A stretch of 40,605 nt of DNA from Polyangiaceae bacterium (GCA_013361525.1 JABFXY010000160.1:1-40605), one strand, 5' to 3'. Shown: positions 16,497-25,233, counted from the first letter of the stretch. The notes: generated from the letters alone by a model not told the origin. Numbers and translations are program-made.

Positions 16497-16524
16497 AGCA
16501 CGTCGAATGCCGTTGCGACGTGCT
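16497..16524 (+). promoter_or_regulatory. Hairpin in the leader of the ABC-F gene
   Basis: A perfect 9-bp inverted repeat (agcacgtcg and cgacgtgct) with a 10-base loop ends 15 bases before the ATG of the ABC-F ATPase gene. It lies in the probable 5' leader, and no good Shine-Dalgarno sequence is seen outside it. It could be an operator for a dimeric regulator or an RNA hairpin affecting translation; nothing here decides between them. Confidence 0.5.
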
Positions 16525-16539
16525 ACACGAGCCGCCGCC

Positions 16540-18291
16540 ATGATCGCCATCACGGATCTCGAGAAGACGTTCGGAGACCGCGTGCTCTTCGAGCATGTCG
16601 ACCTTCAGCTCAACGCAGGCTCCAGGTACGGCGTCGTCGGTGCCAACGGCAGTGGCAAGTCGACCTTCCTGAAGATCCTCATGGGGGACGACGGGGCGAC
16701 CACGGGCGAAATCTCCATGCCGAAGAGCGCCCGCATCGGCATGTTGCGGCAAGATCGATTCGTCGACGACGCCGAGACGGTCGTGCGCGTCGCGATGCGC
16801 GGGGACGAGGTCGCGTTCGCCGCCCTCGAAGAGCTCGAGCAGCTCGCACAACAGGACAATCCCGATCCCGAGCGACTCGGCACCTGCGACGAGATCCTTC
16901 ACGCGACGGGCGGTTATGGTCTCGAAGCCGAAGCGGCGAAGATCCTCGTCGGTCTGGGGATCGAAGAGGCGGCATTGCATGCGCCGCTCGGTCGCCTCTC
17001 CGGTGGATACAAGCTTCGTGTCCTGCTCGCGCAGGCGCTCGTCGGCCGGCCGGACGCGCTGTTTCTCGACGAGCCGACGAACCACCTCGACATCGTGAGC
17101 ATTCGCTGGCTCGAGCGATTCGTCGTCGCGTTCCGCGGGTGCGCGGTCATCGTCAGCCACGATCACCGATTCTTGAACGAGGTGTCGACGCACATCCTGG
17201 ACGTCGATTACGGCACGATTCAGCAGTACACCGGGAACTACGATGCCTTCCTCGCCTCCAAGGTCGAGACGCGGGACCGCAAAGAGGCGGAAGTCGCGCG
17301 CGTGGAGCGAGCCATCGAGGAGAAGAAGGCGTCGCTCGAGCGCTTCAAGGCGAAGGCCACCAAGGCCCGCCAAGCCAACAGCCGCTTGAAGCAGCTCGAG
17401 CGCGTCGAGATCGAGCGCTTGCAGCCGACTTCCCGGCGCTATCCGAAGTTCGATTTCCCGATCCGACGCCCGAGCGGAAAAGACGTGCTCGAGGTGAAAG
17501 GGCTGTCGAAGTCGTTCGGTGAAAAGCACGTCCTTCGCGACGTGTCGCTCACCGTCCGCCGCGGTGAACGCATCGCCATCATCGGCGCGAACGGGCTAGG
17601 AAAGTCCACCTTGCTCAAGATCGCGGTCGGCAAGCTCGAAGCCGATCGAGGGGAGGCGCGCTGGGGCCACGAGGCGAAGGCGGGGTACTTCGCACAGGAT
17701 CATCGCGAGCTTCTCACCCACAACGGCCAGTCGGCGCACGACTATTTGTGGAGCCTCTGCCAAGACGAGACCACCGGCTTCGTGCGCGGTCTCCTCGGCC
17801 GGCTCCTCTTCAGCCGCGACGAGGTCGACAAGAAGCTCGGCAGCCTGAGCGGTGGGGAGGCGGCACGCCTGGTGTTCGGCAAAATCGCCATCGAGCGGCC
17901 GAACGTGCTCGTCCTCGACGAGCCCACGAACCATCTCGACCTCGAGTCGATCGAGGCGCTCGCGGGCGCGCTGTCGACCTACGAGGGCACGATCGTGTTC
18001 GTGTCTCACGATCGCTGGTTCGTCTCGAAGCTCGCGACGCGCGTCGTCGAGATCCATCGAGAGGGCATCAACGATTTCGTCGGCACCTACGACGAATACC
18101 TGGATCGGTATGGTGCCGACCACCTGTCGGTGGTGAGCGCGCCCGACGCCAAAGCCAAACGCATGAGCGGCCCGCCCCCCGCGCCGAAGAAATCGGCTGC
18201 GCCAGAGGCGCACAAGTCGGAAGACGAGCCGCAGCAACCTCGCCGTCGCGCGTCGCTCCGTCGTGTCTCGACGAAGTCTCGCGACGTCTAA
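16540..18291 (+). CDS. ABC-F family ATPase, YbiT-like
   Basis: 583 residues from ATG at 16540. There are two ATP-binding cassettes and no membrane segments. The first has Walker A GANGSGKST, signature LSGGYKLRV and Walker B LFLDEPTNHLD; the second has GANGLGKST, LSGGEAARL and LVLDEPTNHLD. The linker is charged and helical (about 245-310), as in ABC-F proteins that reach into the ribosomal E site. The wording ARIGMLRQDRF and SRYGVVGANGSGKST is close to E. coli YbiT. A 50-residue Lys/Pro/Ala-rich and Arg-rich tail follows the second cassette. The expected role is on the ribosome, in translation control or rescue; an antibiotic resistance role is possible but not shown. Confidence 0.9.
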   Translation: MIAITDLEKTFGDRVLFEHVDLQLNAGSRYGVVGANGSGKSTFLKILMGDDGATTGEISMPKSARIGMLRQDRFVDDAETVVRVAMRGDEVAFAALEELEQLAQQDNPDPERLGTCDEILHATGGYGLEAEAAKILVGLGIEEAALHAPLGRLSGGYKLRVLLAQALVGRPDALFLDEPTNHLDIVSIRWLERFVVAFRGCAVIVSHDHRFLNEVSTHILDVDYGTIQQYTGNYDAFLASKVETRDRKEAEVARVERAIEEKKASLERFKAKATKARQANSRLKQLERVEIERLQPTSRRYPKFDFPIRRPSGKDVLEVKGLSKSFGEKHVLRDVSLTVRRGERIAIIGANGLGKSTLLKIAVGKLEADRGEARWGHEAKAGYFAQDHRELLTHNGQSAHDYLWSLCQDETTGFVRGLLGRLLFSRDEVDKKLGSLSGGEAARLVFGKIAIERPNVLVLDEPTNHLDLESIEALAGALSTYEGTIVFVSHDRWFVSKLATRVVEIHREGINDFVGTYDEYLDRYGADHLSVVSAPDAKAKRMSGPPPAPKKSAAPEAHKSEDEPQQPRRRASLRRVSTKSRDV

Positions 18292-18304
18292 CCCACAGCG
18301 CGCG

Positions 18305-18820
18305 TCAGGGCTGGCGCAGGCTCAGCGCGCCGAGATAGTCGCGCTTACCGACGGCGACGCCGTTATGGCGCAAGATCGCGTACACGTGCGACAGGTGGAA
18401 ATAGAAGTTCGGGATCGCGTGCTCGAGGAAGTAGTCGGCGCCGGTCATGACCTTGCCTTCCCAGCGCGGCTGGGTCACCGAACGCGTCGCTGCACCCTCG
18501 AAGTCCTTCGCGGAGAAGCCGTCGAGGAACGCGATCACGGCGCGAACGCGCGCGCGTAGCTCGTCCAGCGTCTGCTCAGTGTCGGGGTGCGACGGCGCCT
18601 CTTTGCCGGTCAAGCGCGACGCCGCGAGCTTCGCCGTGTCACAGGTGATCTGCACCTGGCGCGCGAACGCGAACTGATCCGGGGCGAGGCGGAAGCCGAG
18701 GAACAGGTTGGGATCGAACGATTTTGCCTGTGCGTGCGCCGCGGCCGCATCGAACCACTTTTCGATGAGGCCGAGTTGCTTCTTCATCTGACCGAAGATC
18801 TCGTTGTACATGGCGCGCAT
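18305..18820 (-). CDS. DUF1993 family protein
   Basis: 171 residues from ATG at 18820; the next ATG at 18811 (MYNEIF) is equally plausible. The sequence matches the DUF1993 pattern: a first helix FGQMKKQLGLIEKWFDAAAAHA, then FLGFRLAPDQFAFARQVQ, a GADYFLEHAIPNFYFHLSHVY segment in the last third and an ending around VGKRDYLG. The family is thought to be a four-helix DinB-like bundle; the HAIPNFYFH histidines could bind metal. It is cytoplasmic and about the normal family length. No function is known. It converges on the ABC-F gene with 13 bp between. Confidence 0.88.
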   Translation of the reverse strand: MRAMYNEIFGQMKKQLGLIEKWFDAAAAHAQAKSFDPNLFLGFRLAPDQFAFARQVQITCDTAKLAASRLTGKEAPSHPDTEQTLDELRARVRAVIAFLDGFSAKDFEGAATRSVTQPRWEGKVMTGADYFLEHAIPNFYFHLSHVYAILRHNGVAVGKRDYLGALSLRQP

Positions 18821-18887
18821 CCTACTGCCGCTTTCGCAGAATGCCCGGACGCAATGACCTTCGCGCGCGTTCGGGCGCTCGAACGCG

Positions 18888-19292
18888 TCAGGCGGAGCGA
18901 CGCAGCGCGGTGTTCTCCGAAGCGGGCGCGTCGACTGCCTCCTTCGGCGTGAAGGTGTCGATGCTCTCGAACTCTTCCAGCTCCGTCGTGGGACGCGCCT
19001 CCTCCGTGGGGGGAGCGGCGTCGCCGATGCCGTGGTGGCGCTCGAACGCCGCGTAGAGCTCCGCGAGCGACACGCCGCGCTGGCGTTGCTGCGTGGCGAG
19101 CAGGTCGAGGGTCGCGAGGAGGTGCCGGCAATGCTCGGCGTTCGTCCGCGAGCGCTGGACGTCGGCGGCCGTGATCTTCCGTTCGCTGCCGGCGGGGCGC
19201 TTCGAGCGCGGGTTAGAACCCGAAAAAGTCTGCCGCGCGAGCGATTGGGCAAACGGGCCGAAGGCGAGCTGAACGGGGTCGGTCTTTCGCAT
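18888..19292 (-). CDS. Hypothetical protein
   Basis: 134 residues if the ATG at 19292 is used; an ATG two codons upstream (19298) is possible. It is hydrophilic, with no signal or membrane segment. The middle (about 38-85) is predicted helical (AADVQRSRTNAEHCRHLLATLDLLATQQ) and the C-terminal third is acidic and probably disordered (PTTELEEFESIDTFTPKE). I do not recognise a family. Codon use looks coding for this genome, and no better frame competes on the opposite strand. It lies 67 bp upstream of the DUF1993 gene in the same direction and could share its transcript. Confidence 0.55.
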   Translation of the reverse strand: MRKTDPVQLAFGPFAQSLARQTFSGSNPRSKRPAGSERKITAADVQRSRTNAEHCRHLLATLDLLATQQRQRGVSLAELYAAFERHHGIGDAAPPTEEARPTTELEEFESIDTFTPKEAVDAPASENTALRRSA

Positions 19293-19425
19293 GCCCACGA
19301 TCTGAGCTCGATCGGGCGCCGCGCGAAGTGCCGAACAATGTCATAGGGACAGAATATGTCACACCGCCGGGGCACGCCTCCGAACCGCGTCGCGGCTCTC
19401 GCGGCGCGCCCCGCGTTGCACGCGA

Positions 19426-19683
19426 CTACTTCTTGGCGGCCTGCTCAAGCACGCACTTGAGCGCCTTGCCGATCGCCTCCTTGTCCTTCGCCGGGAGCTC
19501 GTCGATGTTCTTCAACTTCGTCTTGTCTCCGAGCTTGTCCTTGTACTTCTCCTCGACCTCCTTGAAGCACTTCTCGTCTTTGCACGCGCAGACGTCGTCC
19601 GCGTACTTCTCGAGGTCGCTCTTGCATCCGGTGGCGGCAATCGAAACGAGGACACCAACGAAGAGCAACGTGGTTCGATACAT
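19426..19683 (-). CDS. Small charged lipoprotein
   Basis: 85 residues from ATG at 19683, preceded by GGGAGGA at the right distance, which fixes the start. The signal peptide MYRTTLLFVGVLVSIAATGC ends in a lipobox (ATGC). The mature part is very rich in Lys, Asp and Glu, with three cysteines close together (CACKDEKC) and one near the end. It is probably a small helical protein (KCFKEVEEKYKDKLGD) held by disulfides, anchored in the periplasm or outer membrane. I recognise the type from myxobacteria but no named family. Upstream lies the 308-base gene-free stretch that holds a hairpin and one copy of the dispersed repeat. Confidence 0.8.
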   Translation of the reverse strand: MYRTTLLFVGVLVSIAATGCKSDLEKYADDVCACKDEKCFKEVEEKYKDKLGDKTKLKNIDELPAKDKEAIGKALKCVLEQAAKK

Positions 19684-19812
19684 GATTCCTCCCAAGGCCT
19701 GCTCCACGACGAGCAGTTCGACGAAGAGATACTATGGACGCGGCCCCGCCGGATAGAGCGGCTGCTCGCCCGAAACGCGTTCCAGTCACGGCCGATCGCG
19801 CGTGCAGGTGCC

Positions 19813-19832
19813 CGGCGGGCGAAAGCCCGCCG
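19813..19832 (+). other. 8-bp hairpin with a GAAA tetraloop
   Basis: cggcgggc and gcccgccg pair perfectly around gaaa. On the plus strand this is a GNRA tetraloop, a very stable RNA hairpin; on the minus strand the loop is TTTC. No T-tract follows on either side, so it is not a standard terminator. It sits 130 bp upstream of the small lipoprotein start and 28 bp from the dispersed repeat, in the gene-free stretch 19684-19991. I see nothing else there apart from that repeat. Confidence 0.6.
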
Positions 19833-19859
19833 AAACCACCCGCATTCACGGAACTTAAC

Positions 19860-19996
19860 CCCAGAGCTCGCGCGTTTGACCGACGCTTCTGGCTCGCCCG
19901 TTTGGGCGAAGCGAGCCAGAAGCTCAGCGTTTTGGCGACGTGTGAGCTCTGGGATTCGTTTGTTTTTCTGGTGAACCCAGCTGAGCTGGGTTCACC
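19860..19996 (+). repeat. Dispersed hairpin repeat, copy A
   Basis: The outer arms are cccagagctc (19860-19869) and gagctctggg (19944-19953). Between them is a 13-bp stem, gcttctggctcgc at 19885-19897 with gcgagccagaagc at 19911-19923. After the right arm comes the T-rich attcgtttgtttttct, then a palindrome at 19970-19996 with 13-bp arms (ggtgaacccagct and its complement) and one central base. The same order of parts, in reverse orientation, occurs at 34753-34885. The last palindrome contains the stop codon (19992-19994) of the GNAT gene on the minus strand. The element could be a REP/BIME-like or small MITE-like repeat, or encode a structured RNA. Confidence 0.75.
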
Positions 19997-20702
19997 GTGA
20001 GCCAGGCAACACATGCCCGGCGAGGTTCACGTACGAAATCCTCGACCGGAGGTCGCTCACCCAAGGCTGCGCTGCGAACGACTCCGGTACGTGCGCAAAC
20101 ATCGGATTCTTCCCAGTCGACTGGTATCCGGCCTCGGATAGCTCCTTCGACGGGGCGGCCGTCACGTTGAACAGCACCCCTTCGAGGCGGAAGCCGCACT
20201 TTTCGATGACGCTTCTGCTTCGATCGTTGCTGTCGTCGCACATGACCTGCACCCGGTCTGCGCCGAGCTTGTCGAACGCGTAGACCAGGGCGACCTTCGT
20301 CGCGAACGACGCCCAGCCGCGGCCGGCATGTGGGGTCGGCGTCCAGTAACCGACCTCGAGCCCGTTCGGGTTCAACGGAACGCGCCCATGCAGGCCGACC
20401 ATCGTCAGCATCGCGCCGTCGCGCTGCCGAAACAGCGCCATCGTGAGATCGGTCCCGGCGTTGTAGGCCGCCTCGCCCCCGCGCAGCCGCTCGAGCTGCC
20501 CGAGCGCGGTTTGGGGCGCGTGCGCCCACGGCATGAAGCGCTTCAGCTCGGGCAAGCTCTGGTTGACGAGCGATGCGATCTGCTCTGCGTCGGTCATCCT
20601 CGTCGGTCGAAGGACGAGCGGCTCGTGCTCGTGGTCGACTCGAAGCTCACGAGCGGGGTGCCGCCGACTGACGTCCAGGAGCGCGAGAGAATCCATTGCC
20701 AT
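19992..20702 (-). CDS. GNAT family N-acetyltransferase, RimJ/RimL-like
   Basis: 236 residues if started at ATG 20702; ATG at 20696 is the alternative, and the much longer open frame upstream has no domain signal. It has the RimJ/RimL layout: LVLRPTRMTDAEQIASLVNQ at the start, LKRFMPWAH, then LEVGYWTPTPHAGRGWASFA, which holds the acetyl-CoA pyrophosphate loop (normally R-x-x-G-x-G/A, here HAGRGWA), and DRVQVMCDDSNDRSRSVIEKCGFRLEGVL. It probably acetylates an N-terminal or side-chain amine on a protein or small molecule. The last residues (NLAGHVLPGSR) run into the dispersed repeat, whose palindrome supplies the stop codon. It is divergent from the DUF3806-like gene over 84 bp. Confidence 0.85.
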   Translation of the reverse strand: MAMDSLALLDVSRRHPARELRVDHEHEPLVLRPTRMTDAEQIASLVNQSLPELKRFMPWAHAPQTALGQLERLRGGEAAYNAGTDLTMALFRQRDGAMLTMVGLHGRVPLNPNGLEVGYWTPTPHAGRGWASFATKVALVYAFDKLGADRVQVMCDDSNDRSRSVIEKCGFRLEGVLFNVTAAPSKELSEAGYQSTGKNPMFAHVPESFAAQPWVSDLRSRISYVNLAGHVLPGSR

Positions 20703-20786
20703 CGAGTAGCAGAGACGCCCGCGATCGCGCCGGCTGACCGGCCTCGGCTGTTTCGGTGGCGCCCGATTGTCGGCTATACAAGGCGC

Positions 20787-21224
20787 GTGACCCAACGCCG
20801 CGTCGAGCCGCTTCCCGCCGCCGACTTCGAGTTCTTGGCTGCCGCGCTCCCCGAGGGCGAGGCCGTCGCGCGCGTCGATGGCTCGGCTTCGGCGCTCACC
20901 ACGGCGACCGCGGTCGACGACGCGATTCGACGCGCCCGCACCGAAGGCCAAGCGTTCACCGACAAGCAGCTCGCGGGGCTCGGGGTGCTGTGGGGCAAGG
21001 CGGTGAGCCAGGCCTCCGGTTGGACATGGGCGCGCATCGTCGACCAAGACGCGGATCACATCTGTCTGGTGGCGCAGGACCATGCGCATGCCTGCTTGCC
21101 GCTCGCGTTCATCGCGGAGCAGGTCGAGTCCGCGGAAGAGTCGCGCGCGCTGCTCGTCTTCGAGATGATCTCGAAGGGGCCGCTCCCCGAGGCGAACCTC
21201 GAGGAGCTTCTCTTCGTCGGCTGA
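20787..21224 (+). CDS. DUF3806-like protein
   Basis: 145 residues from GTG at 20787. There is no signal peptide. The central part, LAGLGVLWGKAVSQASGWTWARIVDQD, followed by LPLAFIAEQVE, resembles the DUF3806 pattern of LG-x-x-x-G followed by a W-x-x-x-x-D strand and a P-x-x-x-I segment. This is recognised by eye, so the family name is tentative. It is acidic, soluble and probably cytoplasmic. Its function is unknown. It is divergent from the GNAT gene and converges on the M3 peptidase gene, with 21 bp between the stop codons. Confidence 0.7.
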   Translation: MTQRRVEPLPAADFEFLAAALPEGEAVARVDGSASALTTATAVDDAIRRARTEGQAFTDKQLAGLGVLWGKAVSQASGWTWARIVDQDADHICLVAQDHAHACLPLAFIAEQVESAEESRALLVFEMISKGPLPEANLEELLFVG

Positions 21225-21245
21225 CGAACCCCGACGCCGCCTCGA

Positions 21246-23459
21246 TCAGCCGGAGATCGGGAACCCGCGCTTCTTGAGCAGCGCCTTCACGTCCGGGTCA
21301 CGACCACGGAATTGCCGGTAGGCCTCCGCGCGATCCGTCGTGTTGCCCGGCGCGAGGATGTACTTCCGCATCTTGTCGGCCGTGGCCTTGTCGAAGACAT
21401 TTCCCGTTTCGAGGAACGCTTCGCGCGTGTCGGCGTCCATGACCTCCGACCAGAGGTAGCTGTAATACCCGGCGGAATAGCTGTCGCTCGTGAACAGGTG
21501 ATTGAACTGCGGCAATCGGTGCCGCATCGCGACCTCTTTCGGTGCACCGATGCGCGCCAGCGTGTCGCGCTCGAACGCGTCCGCGTCCACCGAGCCGTCG
21601 GGCTTCGTGTGAAGCTCCATGTCGACGATGGCGGCGGCGAGGTACTCCACGGTGGTGTAGCCCTTGTTGAACTTGCTCGAGGCCGTCACCTTGTCGACGA
21701 GCGCCTGTGGCATCGGCTTCTTCGTCTTGTAGTGCGTCGCGAACTTGTCGAGCACCGGCCGCGTCATGACCCACATTTCGTGGACCTGAGACGGATATTC
21801 GACGAAGTCGCGCGGTGTGCTCGCCAGGCCCGGATAATTCACTTCGGACAGCAACGCGTGGAGCGCGTGCCCGAACTCGTGGAACAGCGTCTCCGCGTCG
21901 TCGAGCGAGATGAGCACCGGCTCACCCGGGGCGCCTTTGACGAAGTTGTTGTTGTTCGAGGCGAGCGGCGTGATGACCTTCCCGGTGAACGTCTCGTGCC
22001 CGCGATAGCCGGACGCCCACGCGCCGGAGCGCTTGTTCGCCCGGGCGAAGTAATCACCATAGAAGAGGCCGACGTACGCGCCCGTCGCCTTGTCCTTCAC
22101 CTCCCAAACGCGAACGTCGGGATGAAAGACGGGCACGGTTCCGCTTATCTCCGTGAACGTGAGCCCATATAGCTGTTCGGCCATCCAGAAGGCGGCCCGC
22201 GTCATGTTGTCGAGCTCGAAATAGGGCTTCAGCTCGCCCTGATCGAGGTCGTATTTGGCTTTGCGGACCTTGTCCGCGTAATAGAGATAATCCCACGGCT
22301 CGATCGTGATCTTCGCGCCCTCTTTCTTGGCGACCGCCTGCATGTCGGCGACCTCTTCCTTCACGCGCGCGACGGCCGCCGGCCAAACCTTCATCATGAG
22401 GTCGGTTGCCTTCTTCGGGTCGACCGCCATGGTATCGGCCATACGCCAGTGGGCGTGCGACGCATAACCGAGCAGCGCTGCACGCTCCGCGCGTAGCTTG
22501 ACGATCTTCGCGATCGTCGCATTGGTGTCGTTCGCGCCACCATTGTCGCCGCGGTTCTTGAAGGCCTTCCACACCTTCTCACGCAGATCTCGGCGGCTCG
22601 ACGAAGAGAGGAACGGGTCGACGCTCGACCGGGTATTGACGACTGCCCATTTACCGTCGAGCTTCCGCTCCTTCGCAGCGGCCTCGTACGCCGCCTTGAC
22701 CGAATCGGGGAGCCCCGCGAGGTCTTCCTTCTTGTCGAGAACGACCCAGGTGTTCTCGTCCGCGAGCACCTTGTTGCCGAAGTCGGTAAAGGCGACCGCC
22801 AGCTCCTGGTTGATCTCCCCGAGTCGCTTCTTCTGATCCGGGGTGAGCTTCGCACCCGCCCGGACGTATTGGTCGTAGGTCCGCTCGAGGAGGCGCTTTT
22901 GCTCCGGCTTGAGGCCGGCGTTCTCGCGGGCTGCGTAGACGGCGGAGATCTTCGCGAAGAGCTTCTCGTTGAAGATGATTTGGTCGTAGGCCGCCGCGAT
23001 CTTCGGGGACCACTCGCGGTCGACCGCCTGCACGTCGGGCGTATTCAAATTGCTGGTGAGTACGCTGAACAGCACCTCGGCGCGGTTTTGGTGTCTGCCC
23101 GCATCCTCGAGCGGCACGATGGTATTCGCGAATGTCGGAGGCGCGGGGTCTTCGGCGATGACGTCGATCTCCGCGAGCAGCAAAGCGATCCCGAGCTCGA
23201 AAGCCCCCGGGAAGAGGTCCGCCTTCACCTTGTCCCACGGCGGAACGCCGCCGTGCGGGCCAGTCCATTGCGCGAGCATGGGGTTCTGGTCGGCTTTCGT
23301 CCGAAGCTCGCCGACCTTCGCTACGGCTGCGCTGTGCGCGCCTTCACCGGTCTTCGTCGAGCCGGTGCTTGCGGAAGGGAGCGGCCCCGGCCCTGGTGAA
23401 GGCGTACATGCGGCGATGGCCAATGCGATGATCGCAGGTGCGACGAGGTGTCTCGGCAT
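21246..23459 (-). CDS. M3 family metallopeptidase lipoprotein
   Basis: 737 residues from ATG at 23459; this start gives a signal peptide (MPRHLVAPAIIALAIAAC) with a lipobox ending at Cys18. The zinc site is HEFGH at 527-531 with the third ligand Glu554 in DFVEYPSQ, as in the M3 (thimet oligopeptidase/Dcp) family. Other family features are NTRSSVDPFLSSSSRRDLREKVW in the middle and SAGYYSYLWSEVMDAD near the end. It should cleave oligopeptides in the periplasm, or at the outer membrane if lipid-anchored there. A Pro/Ser/Thr linker follows the lipid site. Its promoter must lie in the 65-bp gap to the divergent PD40 lipoprotein gene. Confidence 0.92.
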   Translation of the reverse strand: MPRHLVAPAIIALAIAACTPSPGPGPLPSASTGSTKTGEGAHSAAVAKVGELRTKADQNPMLAQWTGPHGGVPPWDKVKADLFPGAFELGIALLLAEIDVIAEDPAPPTFANTIVPLEDAGRHQNRAEVLFSVLTSNLNTPDVQAVDREWSPKIAAAYDQIIFNEKLFAKISAVYAARENAGLKPEQKRLLERTYDQYVRAGAKLTPDQKKRLGEINQELAVAFTDFGNKVLADENTWVVLDKKEDLAGLPDSVKAAYEAAAKERKLDGKWAVVNTRSSVDPFLSSSSRRDLREKVWKAFKNRGDNGGANDTNATIAKIVKLRAERAALLGYASHAHWRMADTMAVDPKKATDLMMKVWPAAVARVKEEVADMQAVAKKEGAKITIEPWDYLYYADKVRKAKYDLDQGELKPYFELDNMTRAAFWMAEQLYGLTFTEISGTVPVFHPDVRVWEVKDKATGAYVGLFYGDYFARANKRSGAWASGYRGHETFTGKVITPLASNNNNFVKGAPGEPVLISLDDAETLFHEFGHALHALLSEVNYPGLASTPRDFVEYPSQVHEMWVMTRPVLDKFATHYKTKKPMPQALVDKVTASSKFNKGYTTVEYLAAAIVDMELHTKPDGSVDADAFERDTLARIGAPKEVAMRHRLPQFNHLFTSDSYSAGYYSYLWSEVMDADTREAFLETGNVFDKATADKMRKYILAPGNTTDRAEAYRQFRGRDPDVKALLKKRGFPISG

Positions 23460-23524
23460 GGCGTGCGTTCTCGCATGGAAGTGTCCGGTTGACGAGCATG
23501 TACGCGGCTGAGACGATCGCACTC

Positions 23525-25219
23525 ATGTTTGCATTCGACCGCCGTTTGCGGGTCTGCCTCTTCGGAGTTGCGTTCGTGGCTGCTTGTGGCGACAGCGAAG
23601 GAACGGGCGCGAGCGCGGGAAGCTCTTCAGGGGGCAGCTCGTCGACATCGGGCGGCTCGGGGCCCGGTGGCTCGACGCAGGATGGTGGGGGCGGCAGTAC
23701 GGGCACCTTCAACGCGGGCGGCGCGGACGCGGGGCCCGTGTTCCCCGAAGAGCCGATCGTCGAGGCGGGCGCGCCCGCGAATGCTTCCGAGCTGTTCGGC
23801 GACCCCGGCTCGGGGGCCCCGACCGGTGGTCCGTGTCTGTACGAGCCGGAGCTCGGCGCGCTGCTACCGAAGAATTGGTTGCGACCGCGCTTTTCCTACG
23901 CGCCCGGCGCCGAGCAAAACCTCTTCGAGATTCGTTTTCACGCGGAGAGCGAGCCGAGCGACCTCGTCGTTTATACGACGCAATCGCAATGGACAATGCC
24001 GGAGGAGCTCTGGGCGGATATTGCGCCGAACGTCCAGGACGAGCCCATTACCGTGACGATTCGAGGTGCCGTATTCGACGGTACGGCGATCGTCGGGGAG
24101 CCGACCATCGGCTCCCAAGGTCCCATCACGATCGCGCCGGTCGCCGCCGAGGGCGCCATCGTCTACTGGACGACGAGCGGGGGCTCCTCGCTCAAAGGCT
24201 TCAAGGTCGGTGATGAATCGGTAGTCTCGGCTCTCGCGCCGGCACAAGTCCAAATGCCCACCACTGGCGGCCCGGTTACGTGCGTCGGTTGCCACACCTC
24301 CACGCCGGACGGCAAATACGCGAGCTTCGTCGCCCAGGGCCCGTGGAGCAACGTCATCGGCTCCATCGAAGAGGGCACCGTCGGACAGCGTCCGCCCTTC
24401 CTCGGGGCGGGTGCGGAGCAGTTCCTCACGGCCGCGACGGACCTCGGAATCCACACCTACTCGAAAGGCCATTACGACGACGGCGACCACATCATGGTCA
24501 CGCCGAGCGGCGCGTACGCGAACGCCGAGCTGATCTGGGTCGATCTCGAAGCGACGCAGGCGAGCCAGGGCTCTGCTTGGGGTGTATTTGCGCGCGACGG
24601 CGACGCACGCGGCGTAGGCTCACCCGCGTGGAGCCACGACGGGGAAACCATCGTCTATGTCTCCTCCGACGCGGAGCTGACCGGGAGGCTCGATGTGGGG
24701 CCCGCAGATCTGTACTCGATCGAATACAACGACAGACAAGGCGGCCCGGCGACGCCCCTCGCCGGTGCGGCGACCGCCGAATGGGAAGAGTATTATCCGG
24801 CGCTCTCCCCGGACGACACGCTCACCGTCTTCAATCGAATTCCCGACGGCCAAAACATGTACAACGCGGGCTCCGCCGAGCTGTTCGTCATTCCGACGAT
24901 CGGCGGCGAGCCCGTCCGCCTCGCCGCGAACGACCCGCCGACGTGCACCGCGAAGACCAGCCCCGGTGTCACCAATAGTTGGCCGAAATGGTCGCCAGAA
25001 GCGAAGCAGCACGGCGGGCGGACCTACTATTGGGTCATCTTCTCGTCGACGCGGTCGGCCGCCGGCAATCCCCAGCTCTACATCACCGCGGTCGTGAAAG
25101 ACGGTACGAACATCACCACGTATCCCGCTCTCTATTTGTGGAATCAACCGCCGGGGGAGAACAACCACACGCCGGCATGGGACGTCTTCGAAATCCCGCC
25201 GGTTCCTCCGCCCGGTTGA
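23525..25219 (+). CDS. Lipoprotein with TolB/PD40-type beta-propeller and one CxxCH motif
   Basis: 564 residues from ATG at 23525. The signal peptide ends in VAAC, then a Gly/Ser linker runs to about 75. Four or more propeller-like blades follow, with the PD40 phrases TPDGKYASFV, SPAWSHDGETIVYVSSD, YYPALSPDDTLTVFNR and NSWPKWSPEA. A single CVGCH (near residue 256) precedes the first PD40 phrase; this is the c-type heme motif, but in this position SCHTxSPDG-like text is common in myxobacterial PD40 lipoproteins and may only be structural. It is likely an outer-membrane or periplasmic binding protein. Its ligand is unknown. It converges on the large lipoprotein gene at 25234 with 14 bp between. 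Confidence 0.82.
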   Translation: MFAFDRRLRVCLFGVAFVAACGDSEGTGASAGSSSGGSSSTSGGSGPGGSTQDGGGGSTGTFNAGGADAGPVFPEEPIVEAGAPANASELFGDPGSGAPTGGPCLYEPELGALLPKNWLRPRFSYAPGAEQNLFEIRFHAESEPSDLVVYTTQSQWTMPEELWADIAPNVQDEPITVTIRGAVFDGTAIVGEPTIGSQGPITIAPVAAEGAIVYWTTSGGSSLKGFKVGDESVVSALAPAQVQMPTTGGPVTCVGCHTSTPDGKYASFVAQGPWSNVIGSIEEGTVGQRPPFLGAGAEQFLTAATDLGIHTYSKGHYDDGDHIMVTPSGAYANAELIWVDLEATQASQGSAWGVFARDGDARGVGSPAWSHDGETIVYVSSDAELTGRLDVGPADLYSIEYNDRQGGPATPLAGAATAEWEEYYPALSPDDTLTVFNRIPDGQNMYNAGSAELFVIPTIGGEPVRLAANDPPTCTAKTSPGVTNSWPKWSPEAKQHGGRTYYWVIFSSTRSAAGNPQLYITAVVKDGTNITTYPALYLWNQPPGENNHTPAWDVFEIPPVPPPG

Positions 25220-25233
25220 TTTCAATTCTTGGT

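Noticed and set aside
14657..17529. Long minus-strand frames opposite the LysR and ABC-F genes
   Set aside because: They are antisense shadows; only the part at 15565-16347 has SDR motifs and its own start.
24005..24014. Another gagctctggg, identical to one arm of the dispersed repeat
   Set aside because: It lies in the coding sequence of the PD40 lipoprotein (reading EELWA), without the partner arm or T-run, so it is a chance match.
24280..24300. CVGCH as evidence of a c-type cytochrome
   Set aside because: A single CxxCH in a PD40 lipoprotein, without other heme ligands or a cytochrome fold, is not enough; similar text occurs in related propeller lipoproteins.
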